From positions 1 through 64,000 of the forward strand of contig NZ_CP170094.1 of NCBI RefSeq assembly GCF_042180575.1: 64,000 nucleotides of DNA, written 5' to 3'. Shown here piece after piece: positions 7,381 through 15,923 of this stretch. This stretch comes from Bernardetia sp042180575 (GTDB taxonomy: Bacteria > Bacteroidota > Bacteroidia > Cytophagales > Bernardetiaceae). How positions within the stretch are numbered: position 1 is the stretch's first letter; the number at the start of each line of letters is the position of its first letter. The notes under the pieces are model-generated. The model was not told where the DNA came from. It made no database searches and saw only the letters and a program-made list of their open reading frames with translations. Made by a program: the position numbers and the translations under genes.

Positions 7381-10005
7381 TTATTCTGAAAGAACAAACT
7401 TTCTTAAAGCAGCACCATCTAATGTTTCTACTTTAAGTTGATACATTCCTCCTGTTAGTTTATCAGTATAGACTTTATAACGAGTAGAAGAAATACGTTC
7501 TACTTTCAAGTTTATTTCTCTTCCTATTGCATCAATCAATGTGAATTTAGGTGTTCCGTTTGGATAATTTGTTCCAAAATCTAAGAAGAAAACACCATTA
7601 TTTGGATTAGGAAAAAGTGAAAGACTGCGTAACTCAATAGGTTCTTCAATTCCTGTAACATCACTAGCTGTAAAGATAATACTTTGAGAAACCGAACTAC
7701 AACCTGCTTCAGAAAGAACTAAAAGACTATATTCTCCTGTTTCTGTGGGTGTGTAGGTAGCTTCAAAAGCATTTTCAATAGGATTTCCATCTTTTAACCA
7801 TTGATAAGTAACTGGTTCTGAGTTTATTACTGAGCTTGTGAAAACTTGGTTATCGACCAATTCAATAGAGAGTTCAGGTTGTGGAAGTGTTGTGATTTCT
7901 ATTTGATTCGAACGAGCCGTACATCCTTCTGCCGTTATTATTTCTGCTGAATATATTCCTGCTGTTGTTACTGTGTAATTTATTTGATTTGCAAAAGCTA
8001 AAATAACTCCATCTTTTCTCCAACGAATTTGAGTACTGCCAGCAAATTGTGAGCTAATTTCCAAGCGCAATCCAAAGGGCTGATTTTCACAAAAAACAGT
8101 TTGTTGTGGTTCTGCTACTGTAAATCCTAATCCTTCTGCACACTCTACATTTAGGGTAATTTGTCTTCTTTGAAGTGTCAGATTAGGTAAAGCAGGGTTT
8201 GTAACCAAAGCTGTATAAATACCTGCATCTGCAATTCTGACTCTATTTATAGTCAGTGTTTGAAGTGTAGAATTATTCTGTCCATCCTTTAGCCATTGAT
8301 AAATATTTCCATTTCCTTGTGTCTGAACAGTGAAAGAAATAGATTGATTAACAGTTGCTAAAATATCTTGTTCTTCATTGATAAGAGCTTGTGGCGCATA
8401 ATCAAAAGTTTGGAAACTACGATTTGCATAAGGCAATAAATCATCAAATTCTAAACTATTTTCTGCTATACGAAAAACGGATAAGTTAGCTAATTGCTGA
8501 ATTTCTGTTGTTGGTAAAGAAGTAAGGTTATTTGTATTTATTTCCAATATAGTAAGTACAATCAAATTATTCATTGCTGTTGGTAGAGTAGCAATAAAGT
8601 TACGATTGGCATACAATTCTCTTAATTTTATAAGGTTGGTAATAGAATTTGGAAACTCTGAAAGTTTATTATCACTTACATTGAGAACTAATAGTTCGCC
8701 TAAGTTTCCTATTGTGATAGGAAGAGTAGTAAATTTATTATCATTCAAATATAGATTTTGAAGGTTGGTTAAATTTCCAATTTCATTAGGCAAGGCATCA
8801 AGATTATTTCGTGAAAGCCAAAGAGCTTGAAGATTTATTAGTCCACCAAAAGAAGCAGGAACAGCACCTTCAAATAAATTTTTATCTAAATCTAAATAAG
8901 TAAGTGTCTCAAGACTTCCGATTGTAGCAGGAATCGGTCCTTCTAATTTATTATCAAAAAAGCTCAAATAACGTAGCTCTGTAAACAAATCAGCATCAAA
9001 AACATTTGGTAAATTTCCAACAAGATTACGTCTTGATAAATCTAATTCTCTTATTTTGTCTCCTCTGAGTGTTACGCCTTCCCAAGTAGCAACTGGGTCA
9101 TTCAAATTCCAAGGTCTTGTCCAATTTGAACCTCCTGTTTCTTCAAAAATTTCTACCAAGGCAAGTGAATCTAATGTATTTACAAAACCTTCTATATTGA
9201 GAGTTATGGTATGACGTTCTAGGGTTAATTGTGTTGCTTGTGTATTGGTTATTCTACAATAATAATCTCCTGCATCATTAGGAACTACATTTATAATCTC
9301 TAAAGTAGGGTTTGTTTTTCCTGTTAATGGTGTATTGTCTTTAAACCATTGATACCTATTAAAATCCCCTGCTGTTTGTGAATTGAAGGTAACAGATTCA
9401 TTTTGACGAATAGTAGTGTCTTTAGGAGAATAAATTTTGGCTTGTGGAGAATAAATAAATAAAGGAATTGTATTTACAAAGTCTTCTGCCGATTCGAAAT
9501 CTAATCTATTACTGCCAATATTGAGTTCAAAATTAGATTCATTAATTCTAGAAAAATTTCGAACAGAATTAGGAAGTGTTCCTGTTAGGTTATTATTGTT
9601 TAGATTAAGTGTAATAACCGAACCGTAAGCAATTTCGACACCTGCCCACGTTCGAACAGGAGTAGTTAAATCCCAAGAAGTTGTCCAATTTTGTCCTCCT
9701 GTATTATTATAAATATCAACTAAAATAAGTGAATCATTTTCTCTTATATAATAAGGTTCATTTGCTTTAGTCATGTAAATATAACCTAGCTGACCAGAAA
9801 AAGAGCCATTCCCAATTTGAGGAGAAACAATCGCTTCGCCTACAACACCAAAGTTTTGAAAATTACTAGAATTACTCGCCCCTCCTCCACTAGATACTAC
9901 ACTTGCCGTTTGTTGAGGTGTAGTTTGGGAATAAGAAAGTTGAATATGTACACATAAGATTAAAAAAGTGAGGAAACAAATCCTGTAAATAGTAGATGTG
10001 TTCAT
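7381..10005 (-). CDS. Secreted leucine-rich-repeat/Ig-like protein with T9SS type A sorting domain
   Basis: With the ATG at 10005 the product is 874 residues and starts with a clean signal peptide (MNTSTIYRICFLTFLILCVHIQLSYSQ); the longer frame to 10101 would add 32 residues in front of it and is unlikely. Two DSLxLVxIYxxTGGxxWT blocks precede leucine-rich repeats (LRYLSFFDNKLEGPIP, LTYLDLDKN, LQALWLSRNNLDALP, LQNLYLNDNKFTTLP). Ig-like segments (YQWFKDNTPLTGKT, DAGDYYCRI, YQWLKDGN) alternate with them. The last 80 residues (LSLFPNPNNGVFFLDF to GGMYQLKVETLDGAALRKFVLSE) form a type IX secretion C-terminal domain. It is thus probably exported and anchored at the cell surface, as an adhesin or matrix protein (inference). 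Confidence 0.92.
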   Translation of the reverse strand: MNTSTIYRICFLTFLILCVHIQLSYSQTTPQQTASVVSSGGGASNSSNFQNFGVVGEAIVSPQIGNGSFSGQLGYIYMTKANEPYYIRENDSLILVDIYNNTGGQNWTTSWDLTTPVRTWAGVEIAYGSVITLNLNNNNLTGTLPNSVRNFSRINESNFELNIGSNRLDFESAEDFVNTIPLFIYSPQAKIYSPKDTTIRQNESVTFNSQTAGDFNRYQWFKDNTPLTGKTNPTLEIINVVPNDAGDYYCRITNTQATQLTLERHTITLNIEGFVNTLDSLALVEIFEETGGSNWTRPWNLNDPVATWEGVTLRGDKIRELDLSRRNLVGNLPNVFDADLFTELRYLSFFDNKLEGPIPATIGSLETLTYLDLDKNLFEGAVPASFGGLINLQALWLSRNNLDALPNEIGNLTNLQNLYLNDNKFTTLPITIGNLGELLVLNVSDNKLSEFPNSITNLIKLRELYANRNFIATLPTAMNNLIVLTILEINTNNLTSLPTTEIQQLANLSVFRIAENSLEFDDLLPYANRSFQTFDYAPQALINEEQDILATVNQSISFTVQTQGNGNIYQWLKDGQNNSTLQTLTINRVRIADAGIYTALVTNPALPNLTLQRRQITLNVECAEGLGFTVAEPQQTVFCENQPFGLRLEISSQFAGSTQIRWRKDGVILAFANQINYTVTTAGIYSAEIITAEGCTARSNQIEITTLPQPELSIELVDNQVFTSSVINSEPVTYQWLKDGNPIENAFEATYTPTETGEYSLLVLSEAGCSSVSQSIIFTASDVTGIEEPIELRSLSLFPNPNNGVFFLDFGTNYPNGTPKFTLIDAIGREINLKVERISSTRYKVYTDKLTGGMYQLKVETLDGAALRKFVLSE

Positions 10006-10241
10006 AAGAATTGAAAATAAATAATAAGTTTTGTAAAAAGCAGATAGCAAAATAGAATTTTTCTTAAAAGAAAGTATATCAATAACGTGTAATATCTCCA
10101 CTAGGTTTGTGCTAAATTACACAAATTTGAGCAGTAATTAAAGTAATAACCTAGAGAACTCTTTTTTTTAGATAAAAACAAGCACAAATTATTAAATGTT
10201 ATCATCGTTATTTTGAGGGAGAATTTAAGTATAATTAAATT

Positions 10242-10655
10242 ATGAAAAAAATAATCTTAGCATTAGCAATAAGTATATGGTCTTTTCCGACCTTGGCTCA
10301 AACTCCCAAAGGACGATATTTTGATGAATTAAATGAAACTGTTTGGCTATCATTAGCCATTGATTCTCAGTCAGACATTCTTGAATCTAAATCTCTTGGA
10401 TTATGTATTGTAGAGATAGAAATAGATTTAATTCAAAAAAATACAATGCTTTGGTCTTTTAGTGAAAAATTGCAAATTGAATCGTATAATGCTGCCACAC
10501 AAGAAAGAAAAATAATTCTTGAATGTAACTATGAACACGACAAGGAGAATAGAATAGTAAAACTATTTTTGGATAACAAAGTGGTAAAGTTTAGTTATGT
10601 ATTTGTCTCAACAGGTAGCTGTGTGCTATTGACTAAAATAAAGAGAAATAATTAA
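10242..10655 (+). CDS. Small secreted hypothetical protein
   Basis: The 137-residue product begins MKKIILALAISIWSFPTLAQ, a typical signal peptide with a cleavage site after LAQ, so the mature protein of about 117 residues should be periplasmic or secreted. It contains two cysteines (SLGLCIVEIE and STGSCVLLTK) plus one in ILECNY. I do not recognise the family. It is divergent from the large secreted protein, with a 236-base AT-rich gap that must hold both promoters, and is convergent with the metallo-hydrolase. Confidence 0.75.
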   Translation: MKKIILALAISIWSFPTLAQTPKGRYFDELNETVWLSLAIDSQSDILESKSLGLCIVEIEIDLIQKNTMLWSFSEKLQIESYNAATQERKIILECNYEHDKENRIVKLFLDNKVVKFSYVFVSTGSCVLLTKIKRNN

Positions 10656-10687
10656 CCAAAAATTTATCCATTTAGATTAAATCAAAT

Positions 10688-10718
10688 CTGTCAAGACATC
10701 TCAAAAATGCCTTGACAG
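10688..10718. repeat. CTGTCAAG hairpin between convergent genes
   Basis: CTGTCAAG at 10688-10695 is answered by CTTGACAG at 10711-10718. It lies between convergent genes and may act as a terminator, although no good T run follows. The sequence resembles the CTGTCAGACACC-type hairpins found elsewhere in the window. Confidence 0.55.
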
Positions 10719-10733
10719 GTTAGATTTCACAAA

Positions 10734-11501
10734 TTAAAAAACAATCACATCTCCATCATTTGGAATATGAATTTTATGAGATAAACCATTTTTTTCTAGT
10801 TCTTTTTGTAATCCTGTTCGTGTGGTAGGACAATGGTTTACGGCTTCCAAATGATTTGCAATCACTATTCCATCAGAATTTCGAACAAATTTTAGGATGT
10901 CTTCCATTTTCATAATCAAGGGCTGAAAAATATCAAATTGTGCGCTCGCACAAGGAATTACGCTGATGGCAGGTTTGTATTCTTTTAAAACCTTATCAAC
11001 AGAATTTGTATAAATAGTATCTGAACTTAGATAAATTGATTTTTGATTTGGCAACTCAATATAAAATCCCATTACATTTCCCATTGGTTTAGAGATAAAT
11101 CCGTAGCCATGTTTGGCTGGAATCCCTTCTATTGTTCCTCCTAGAAAATCACTTTTCTTCCAATAATTTAACGTTTGGACAACATCTAAACCTTTCTTTT
11201 TGAATAATTTTTCGTCTTTAATGCTACACGTAACAGGAATATTATTTTTAATCAAAAAGCGTTCTGCTGCTGTATCTATATGGTCTGGATGAGAATGAGT
11301 AATCAAACAATGAGTTACTTTATCTAAAATAATTTGAGAATTATTTGGTAATTCTACAATAGGATTCTTTTGTGCCTTAAAACGAAAAAAAGTAAATGGT
11401 GGTAATGTTCCTTTTCTTCCTAACATAGGGTCAATAAGAATTATATCTTTTTCGGTTTCGATAACCATTGTAGCATTTCGGAGATGATGAATTTGAAGCA
11501 T
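10734..11501 (-). CDS. MBL-fold metallo-hydrolase
   Basis: The 255-residue protein has the metallo-beta-lactamase signature THSHPDHID at residues 68-76 (His69, His71, Asp73, His74), preceded by the DIILIDPML strand. Later metal ligands are plausible at AKHGYG, SSDTIY and ANHLEAVNH. The layout (NATMVIETEKDIILIDP near the N terminus, about 255 residues) is that of the UlaG-like/L-ascorbate-lactonase-type branch of the superfamily. There is no signal peptide, so it is cytoplasmic. The substrate cannot be told from sequence. It lies 80 bases upstream of the Crp-type regulator end and might be its target. Confidence 0.88.
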   Translation of the reverse strand: MLQIHHLRNATMVIETEKDIILIDPMLGRKGTLPPFTFFRFKAQKNPIVELPNNSQIILDKVTHCLITHSHPDHIDTAAERFLIKNNIPVTCSIKDEKLFKKKGLDVVQTLNYWKKSDFLGGTIEGIPAKHGYGFISKPMGNVMGFYIELPNQKSIYLSSDTIYTNSVDKVLKEYKPAISVIPCASAQFDIFQPLIMKMEDILKFVRNSDGIVIANHLEAVNHCPTTRTGLQKELEKNGLSHKIHIPNDGDVIVF

Positions 11502-11581
11502 AAAAATTAAATCTAAGTTTAGAATTACTATTTGAATGTTACAAAATAAATCCTTTGAAAATCAAAACTACTTGATTCAAA

Positions 11582-12157
11582 TCAAGAAATGCGTTTTCGA
11601 ATTCGGCTTAATGTTTCGGGTGTGATATTCAAAAAAGAAGCAATATGATATTGAGGTATAAGTTCTAACCAATGTTTTTTGTAGATAAATAATTCTTGAT
11701 AGAGTTCTTCAGGTGTTTTGGTAATTCTATTGTATTCTAAAAGTTCTTTGTGTTTTAATAGTTTTTTAAAGGAAGATTCTATAATGCTTTTTCCACATTG
11801 ATATTTTTCCAATAATTGCTCAAATTTTATTTTATCAATGCTTAATACTTCTGCTTTGGTAAGACTTTGTTGATTTTTTTTGGTAACTAACCCACTATTA
11901 AATGCTGATAAGTCTGTAATAAATTGAGGTTGGGTATAAAAATTTATATTGATTTGTTTTTCTGAGGTTGAATAATATTCTCTAATTATTCCTTTATTTA
12001 AAAAACGAAGTTCTTTTTCAAAATCATTTTCTTTAAGAAGAAGAGTATTTTTATCAATTTTTTTAAATTCAAATAGTGAAAATAACTCTTCTAAACCGTG
12101 TTTGTTGAGAGGGTATTGTTTCCTGAAAAAAGTGCTTATTTCTTTAAATTGAGTCAT
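11582..12157 (-). CDS. Crp/Fnr family transcriptional regulator
   Basis: The 191-residue protein has a cyclic-nucleotide-binding-like N-terminal barrel (KIDKNTLLLKENDFEKELRFLNKGIIREYY, then QININFYTQPQFITDLSAF) and a short C-terminal helix-turn-helix (YHIASFLNITPETLSRIRKR, residues about 167-189). This is the compact Bacteroidota type that lacks most cAMP-binding residues. It is followed downstream by the metallo-hydrolase and begins three bases from the stop of the STAS-like gene at 12161, so it may be cotranscribed with the tandem pair. Confidence 0.9.
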   Translation of the reverse strand: MTQFKEISTFFRKQYPLNKHGLEELFSLFEFKKIDKNTLLLKENDFEKELRFLNKGIIREYYSTSEKQININFYTQPQFITDLSAFNSGLVTKKNQQSLTKAEVLSIDKIKFEQLLEKYQCGKSIIESSFKKLLKHKELLEYNRITKTPEELYQELFIYKKHWLELIPQYHIASFLNITPETLSRIRKRIS

Positions 12158-12160
12158 AAA

Positions 12161-12574
12161 TTATCTGCTCATTTTAGTTGTCTCTTCTAAAAGTTCTTGT
12201 GCTTTTTCCTGTGCTTCTTCTTTACTACTCACAATAAAAACAGGACTAGGATAAGGTTTTACTAAAAAGATAGCTTTTAATACTGTTCGGTGTAAAAAAG
12301 AAGGGGCGATAAAAATGATAGCAATCGCTTGTTTTTGAATGCGTTCATTATTTTCTTCTAAATATTTTCCTTGCAGAATTCTATATTTGGCTTCTAAATA
12401 AGATGCTTTTGAAGTATCCATAATAGAAATATAACGCTCTGTTTTCGATGGAATGGCAGCTGTTTCTTTCAAATAATTTTCAAAGTTCTCATCAGTTGCT
12501 TTTTCTCCTGTAAACTCAACTTTTATGATAGGCAATTCTGAATAATCAAAAGTTGCGTAGGGTAGATTTTCCAT
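12161..12574 (-). CDS. STAS/SpoIIAA-like protein, copy 2 of tandem pair
   Basis: From the ATG at 12574 the product is 137 residues (MENLPYATFDYSELPII). The frame can be opened to 12622, but that would overlap the preceding gene, whereas MENLPY matches the start of the paralogue. It is a close paralogue of the gene upstream: FDYSELP, ATDENF, ERYISIMD, AKYRILQGKYL, IAPSFLHRT and KPYPSPVFIVSSKEEA are shared. The strand-helix-strand order with a central YISIMDTSKA strand and a C-terminal EEAQEKAQELL helix resembles STAS/SpoIIAA-fold proteins. That assignment is inference; no function is known. Confidence 0.75.
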   Translation of the reverse strand: MENLPYATFDYSELPIIKVEFTGEKATDENFENYLKETAAIPSKTERYISIMDTSKASYLEAKYRILQGKYLEENNERIQKQAIAIIFIAPSFLHRTVLKAIFLVKPYPSPVFIVSSKEEAQEKAQELLEETTKMSR

Positions 12575-12584
12575 TTTTAGATAT

Positions 12585-13004
12585 TTAACTTGTGTGGTTT
12601 TTCTCTTCTTCCAAAAGTTCATTTGCTTTTTCTCGTGCTTCTTCTTTATTACTCACAATAAAAACAGGGCTTGGATATGGTTTTATAAAAAAAACACCTT
12701 TTAGTAGTGTTCTATGTAAAAAAGAAGGAGCTATTATCACAACAGCAATCGCTTGTTTTTCGATGCGTTCCTTATTTTTGTCTAAATATTGTCCTTGTAA
12801 AATTCTGTATTTTGCAGATAGGTAGGTCGCTTTTGTCATATCCAAAATAGAAATATAACGTTCTGCTTTCAAATAAATAGAATTTATTTCTTCCAAATAA
12901 GCTAAAAAATTCTCATCAGTAGCTTCTGCTCCAGTAAGTTCTCCCTGTATGAGAGGCAATTCTGAATAATCAAAATTTGCATAAGGTAGGTTTTCATTTT
13001 CCAT
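12585..13004 (-). CDS. STAS/SpoIIAA-like protein, copy 1 of tandem pair
   Basis: The 139-residue protein (MENENLPYANFDYSELPLI) is about two-thirds identical by eye to the next gene downstream, with the same segment order: ERYISILDMTKA, AKYRILQGQYLDKNKERI, IAPSFLHRTLLKGVFF, KPYPSPVFIVSNKEEAREKANELLEEE. The pair arose by tandem duplication. Two further proteins in the window (47454-47879 and 52923-53333) show a similar strand/helix plan and the same C-terminal EEAEEYL-type helix, though their sequences are much further away. No catalytic motif is visible. Confidence 0.75.
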   Translation of the reverse strand: MENENLPYANFDYSELPLIQGELTGAEATDENFLAYLEEINSIYLKAERYISILDMTKATYLSAKYRILQGQYLDKNKERIEKQAIAVVIIAPSFLHRTLLKGVFFIKPYPSPVFIVSNKEEAREKANELLEEEKNHTS

Positions 13005-13054
13005 TTTAGATAGTTACTTTAGTTTTTACTGAAACAACTTCAATTTAAAAATAG

Positions 13055-13537
13055 CTATATTTTTTCTTCTATAATCAATCTCCATTTATCAGATTCTGCA
13101 AACTCTTTTATGATTTGATTTCTGTCTTTCAATAAATTTGTCATATATTTTTCTAAAAATATACTATCAGCTAATTTTCCAAAAATACCAAAAGGTGATT
13201 TATAATCAAAAATATCTATCATTTCAACTCCATTTTTTGTTTTTTTGAAAATATGTTGATGTTTGAAAAAACTGAAAATACCTTTTGTCATTTCATCTGT
13301 AAAAGAATGAGGTCTGTCAAAAGTAGTAATTTTTGACGTTAATTTCTGATAAACTCCAAAATGTTTTGCTCTCCAAGTTACCCATTCATTAAGTTCTATT
13401 AATCCTTTTGTTTTTCCTGCAATGGCTTCTTCATTAGTTTTTTGTGTAGAAATTTTGTGTAAATCTATACTTCTTGATAAGTCAAAAGCAACTTCTTGAC
13501 TGTTTTGAATGAACGTAGTTATTTCTATGGTAGGCAT
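13055..13537 (-). CDS. SRPBCC family protein
   Basis: The 160-residue product has the plan of the START/Bet v1-like SRPBCC fold: IEITTFIQNSQEVAFDLSRSIDLH at the start, then WVTWRAKHFGVYQKLTSKI, RPHSFTDEMTKGIFSFFKHQHIF, and the long C-terminal helix with LEKYMTNLLKDRNQIIKEFAE. Proteins of this subtype are often labelled cell-division-inhibitor-like in databases, but their ligand is unknown. It is part of a run of minus-strand genes and starts 26 bases downstream of the next small gene. Confidence 0.82.
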   Translation of the reverse strand: MPTIEITTFIQNSQEVAFDLSRSIDLHKISTQKTNEEAIAGKTKGLIELNEWVTWRAKHFGVYQKLTSKITTFDRPHSFTDEMTKGIFSFFKHQHIFKKTKNGVEMIDIFDYKSPFGIFGKLADSIFLEKYMTNLLKDRNQIIKEFAESDKWRLIIEEKI

Positions 13538-13563
13538 TATTTTTTGATGAAATTTTTAACCTT

Positions 13564-13851
13564 CTAACTAATACTATCCACATAATCTCTAAAGAAAGTT
13601 TCGAAAAGTTCTAAAGAATGAATATCAGAATGTGCATTAAAACGAATGACTTTACTCCATTCTATTCTATCTCCAATACCTAATTTGCTACACATAAAAG
13701 AACTAAAATCAAACATAAATTCATTCAATTTTTCATCTTGCATTGCCATTAGATACCCTTGAATTACATAACTAACATCTTCAACTCGGTTGATAGAACC
13801 TGCTTCCTTGTAAGTAGTAAGGAAAAATACGTAATCGATAAAACGGAGCAT
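13564..13851 (-). CDS. Small hypothetical protein
   Basis: The 95-residue acidic protein (MLRFIDYVFFLTTYKEAGSINRVEDVSYVIQGYLMAMQDE...) is probably alpha-helical. I do not recognise a family. The helical plan and DF/WSKVIRFNAHSDIHSLELFETFFRDYVD tail recall small immunity-type proteins of polymorphic toxin systems, but no toxin is nearby. It overlaps an opposite-phase minus-strand frame (13764-14030), which I consider a shadow. Confidence 0.6.
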   Translation of the reverse strand: MLRFIDYVFFLTTYKEAGSINRVEDVSYVIQGYLMAMQDEKLNEFMFDFSSFMCSKLGIGDRIEWSKVIRFNAHSDIHSLELFETFFRDYVDSIS

Positions 13852-13902
13852 AAAAATAAAGTAAGAAGTAAGAATTTCGAAGTTAGAAGTCTGAAATGAA
13901 TA

Positions 13903-14424
13903 TTATTTTTTATAAGAATTTTGTATTTTCTGTTGTAGTTCTTTTTCGTTTGGTGTATTGTGTTTTTGCTTTTTAAACATAAGAGCTGCTGCACAAATGG
14001 GTTCTCTATTTGAAGTATCTTTGCGTACAAATGACAAATAATAAATACCTTTTTGGGGAATTGTTACTTTCATTTCTATTCGTTTGCTATCTATGTTTTT
14101 TTTCTCACAATTTACTGGTATTCGTCTTGCATTTAATAAAATTATATCCAAATTATCTATGTTATTGTATTTCTCTTGAGTAATATATTTTATCTCATCT
14201 TCTTTATCAGCGACTAGAGTATATTCAACTTTATTTCTATCTCTATGTCCCATAGCCATATCTACCTTCATGGATTTGAGAAGTTTATAATCTTCTACCA
14301 AATACTCTTTCTCTACTTTAGGATAAAGATCACAGCATTTTATTCTATCAATTTTTTCAATTTTATTTGAAATAGAATTAATAGAAATTAAAAAAGGAAG
14401 CAATAAAATAAATAGGAATTTCAT
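13903..14424 (-). CDS. Secreted hypothetical protein
   Basis: The 173-residue product begins MKFLFILLLPFLISINSIS, a signal peptide, so it should be exported. The mature part has five cysteines (KCCDLYP, PVNCEKK, PICAA, counting CC as two), a MAMGHRDRNKVEYTL segment and a PQKGIYYLSFVRKD beta-like tail, ending in a lysine/glutamine-rich stretch. I do not recognise a family. It starts 14 bases after the stop of the gene at 14439 and may be cotranscribed with it. Confidence 0.65.
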   Translation of the reverse strand: MKFLFILLLPFLISINSISNKIEKIDRIKCCDLYPKVEKEYLVEDYKLLKSMKVDMAMGHRDRNKVEYTLVADKEDEIKYITQEKYNNIDNLDIILLNARRIPVNCEKKNIDSKRIEMKVTIPQKGIYYLSFVRKDTSNREPICAAALMFKKQKHNTPNEKELQQKIQNSYKK

Positions 14425-14438
14425 AATGTTAGGTTAAT

Positions 14439-14828
14439 TTAGTTGGACGATATTTCATTTTCTTCTATCGCTATAAACTCATGAAAACTTTTTAATTTTA
14501 ATACTCTTTCCCTTCTCATTAAGCCTCCATGGTCATTGTCTATAATAAAGTTTACGTTTTTAGGGATACTTTTAAGAAATTCTTTTACTAATTCAAATGA
14601 GTTACTATCCACTAGATAATAATGCATTTTATCTAAAATACTTTTCACAGCAATCAATTCTTCTTTTGAATAAAATTCTTCTATTTTATCATCAGCAGCA
14701 AAAACATTCAAAAAATTATTTTTAGTTGAAAGATAAAAATTTTGTTCCTCATCCAATTTTAATTGAGGAGAAAATTTACAGAAATCTATTTTCTTCTCAT
14801 CACTTATTAAAATAATTTCGTAACTCAT
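14439..14828 (-). CDS. Small hypothetical protein
   Basis: The 129-residue acidic protein (MSYEIILISDEKKIDFCKFSPQLKLDEEQ...) has no signal peptide. It contains a helical middle (EELIAVKSILDKMHYYLVD) and an IDNDHGGLMRRERVLKL segment. I do not recognise a family. Size, acidity and position next to other small unique genes would fit an immunity- or regulation-type protein, but nothing in the sequence proves this. Confidence 0.65.
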   Translation of the reverse strand: MSYEIILISDEKKIDFCKFSPQLKLDEEQNFYLSTKNNFLNVFAADDKIEEFYSKEELIAVKSILDKMHYYLVDSNSFELVKEFLKSIPKNVNFIIDNDHGGLMRRERVLKLKSFHEFIAIEENEISSN

Positions 14829-14904
14829 AATTTATTTCTGTTTTTGGGAAATTACTAGGTCTTTTTTGATTTTACTTCTAACCTCATACTTCTAACTTTA
14901 TTTT

Positions 14905-15633
14905 CTACCATTTACGGCTACTCAAAACCACTTGTGTAGAACCCAACATTAAGATAATCAACGAAAAGAAATATAACAAGTTACGAGAATCTATCAATCC
15001 TTTGCTAAGTGATTGATAATGAAAATCTATACCCAACTGACTAATAAAATATGCTGTATCAGACCAAACATTTAGACTAGAAAGTGAAGTAAAACCTTCA
15101 TATAAAAAGAAACAAAGAAAAACAGCAATGATAAAGGCTACAATTTGATTTTCGGTAAGCGAAGATGCAAAAATACCAATCGCCGTAAAAACTGCACCTA
15201 ATAAAATAAGTCCGATAAAAGAACCTGCAAAGGCTGCACTATCCAAATTACCAACAGGATTTCCGAGTTGATAGACACTATAATAATAAATCAGTGTTGG
15301 AAGAAGGGCAAATAAAACCAACACCCAACACGCAAAATACTTTCCTAAGATAATTTCCCAATCTGAAATAGGACGAGTAAAGAGCAATTCCATCGTTCCA
15401 GCTCGTTTTTCTTCTGCAAAACAGCGCATCGTAATAGCAGGAATCAAAAATAAAAATATGTAAGGCGCAACTGAAAAAAGTGGATACAAATCGGCAAAAC
15501 CATATTCTAAAATACTTGTCTGAGGAAAAACCCATACAAAAAGTCCCATCGCTACCAAAAAAATGATAAGAACAATGTAACCAATCAAAGAACTAAAAAA
15601 AGAGCGTATTTCTTTTAAAAATAAATTAAACAT
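14905..15633 (-). CDS. gldF: Gliding motility-associated ABC transporter permease GldF
   Basis: The 242-residue membrane protein is the length of GldF (about 241). It shows six hydrophobic segments, starting FNLFLKEIRSFFSSLIGYIVLIIFL, then the conserved cytoplasmic loop MRCFAEEKRAGTMELLFTRPISDWEIILGKY. The C-terminal half carries FAGSFIGLILLGAVFTAIGIFASSLTENQIVAFI, as in other GldF proteins. In Flavobacterium it acts with GldA (ATPase) and GldG in gliding and is often cotranscribed with gldG. Here no gldG or gldA is adjacent: small unrelated genes lie downstream and a divergent gene upstream. Confidence 0.92.
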   Translation of the reverse strand: MFNLFLKEIRSFFSSLIGYIVLIIFLVAMGLFVWVFPQTSILEYGFADLYPLFSVAPYIFLFLIPAITMRCFAEEKRAGTMELLFTRPISDWEIILGKYFACWVLVLFALLPTLIYYYSVYQLGNPVGNLDSAAFAGSFIGLILLGAVFTAIGIFASSLTENQIVAFIIAVFLCFFLYEGFTSLSSLNVWSDTAYFISQLGIDFHYQSLSKGLIDSRNLLYFFSLIILMLGSTQVVLSSRKW

Positions 15634-15861
15634 AAATGGATTTTTCTAGATTTTTTATCTCAAATATAGTGGATAGTTTAACTTTGTTGATAGCTAAAGC
15701 CGTTCTAACTGTCAGAAAATAATATATGTTTTATATCTCTAACACTTGAAAAGTATCAACTACTTGAATACAAAGGTAACAAAACTACATTATCAAATCT
15801 GTAAAGAAATTGATTAGAAACTAAATTTCCCATTTTTTTAAGAATAGTTTTTTATATGTAC

Positions 15862-15869
15862 TATCTTTG
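15862..15869 (+). promoter_or_regulatory. Probable -7 box for the carbamoyltransferase
   Basis: TATCTTTG matches the Bacteroidota TAnnTTTG element and lies 55 bases before the chosen start codon. No clear -33 TTG was found at 19-21 bases upstream. The 290-base gap back to gldF also holds a fragment (about 15689-15716) resembling the interior of MITE-like family 1. Confidence 0.5.
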
Positions 15870-15923
15870 CAACTTCATTTTAGGAACAGATTAATTTATA
15901 ATTCTCACATTCATTTATCATAC

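Noticed and set aside
13764..14030. 88-codon minus-strand ORF between two small genes
   Set aside because: It overlaps both 13564-13851 and 13903-14424 in another frame, and the latter has a signal peptide.
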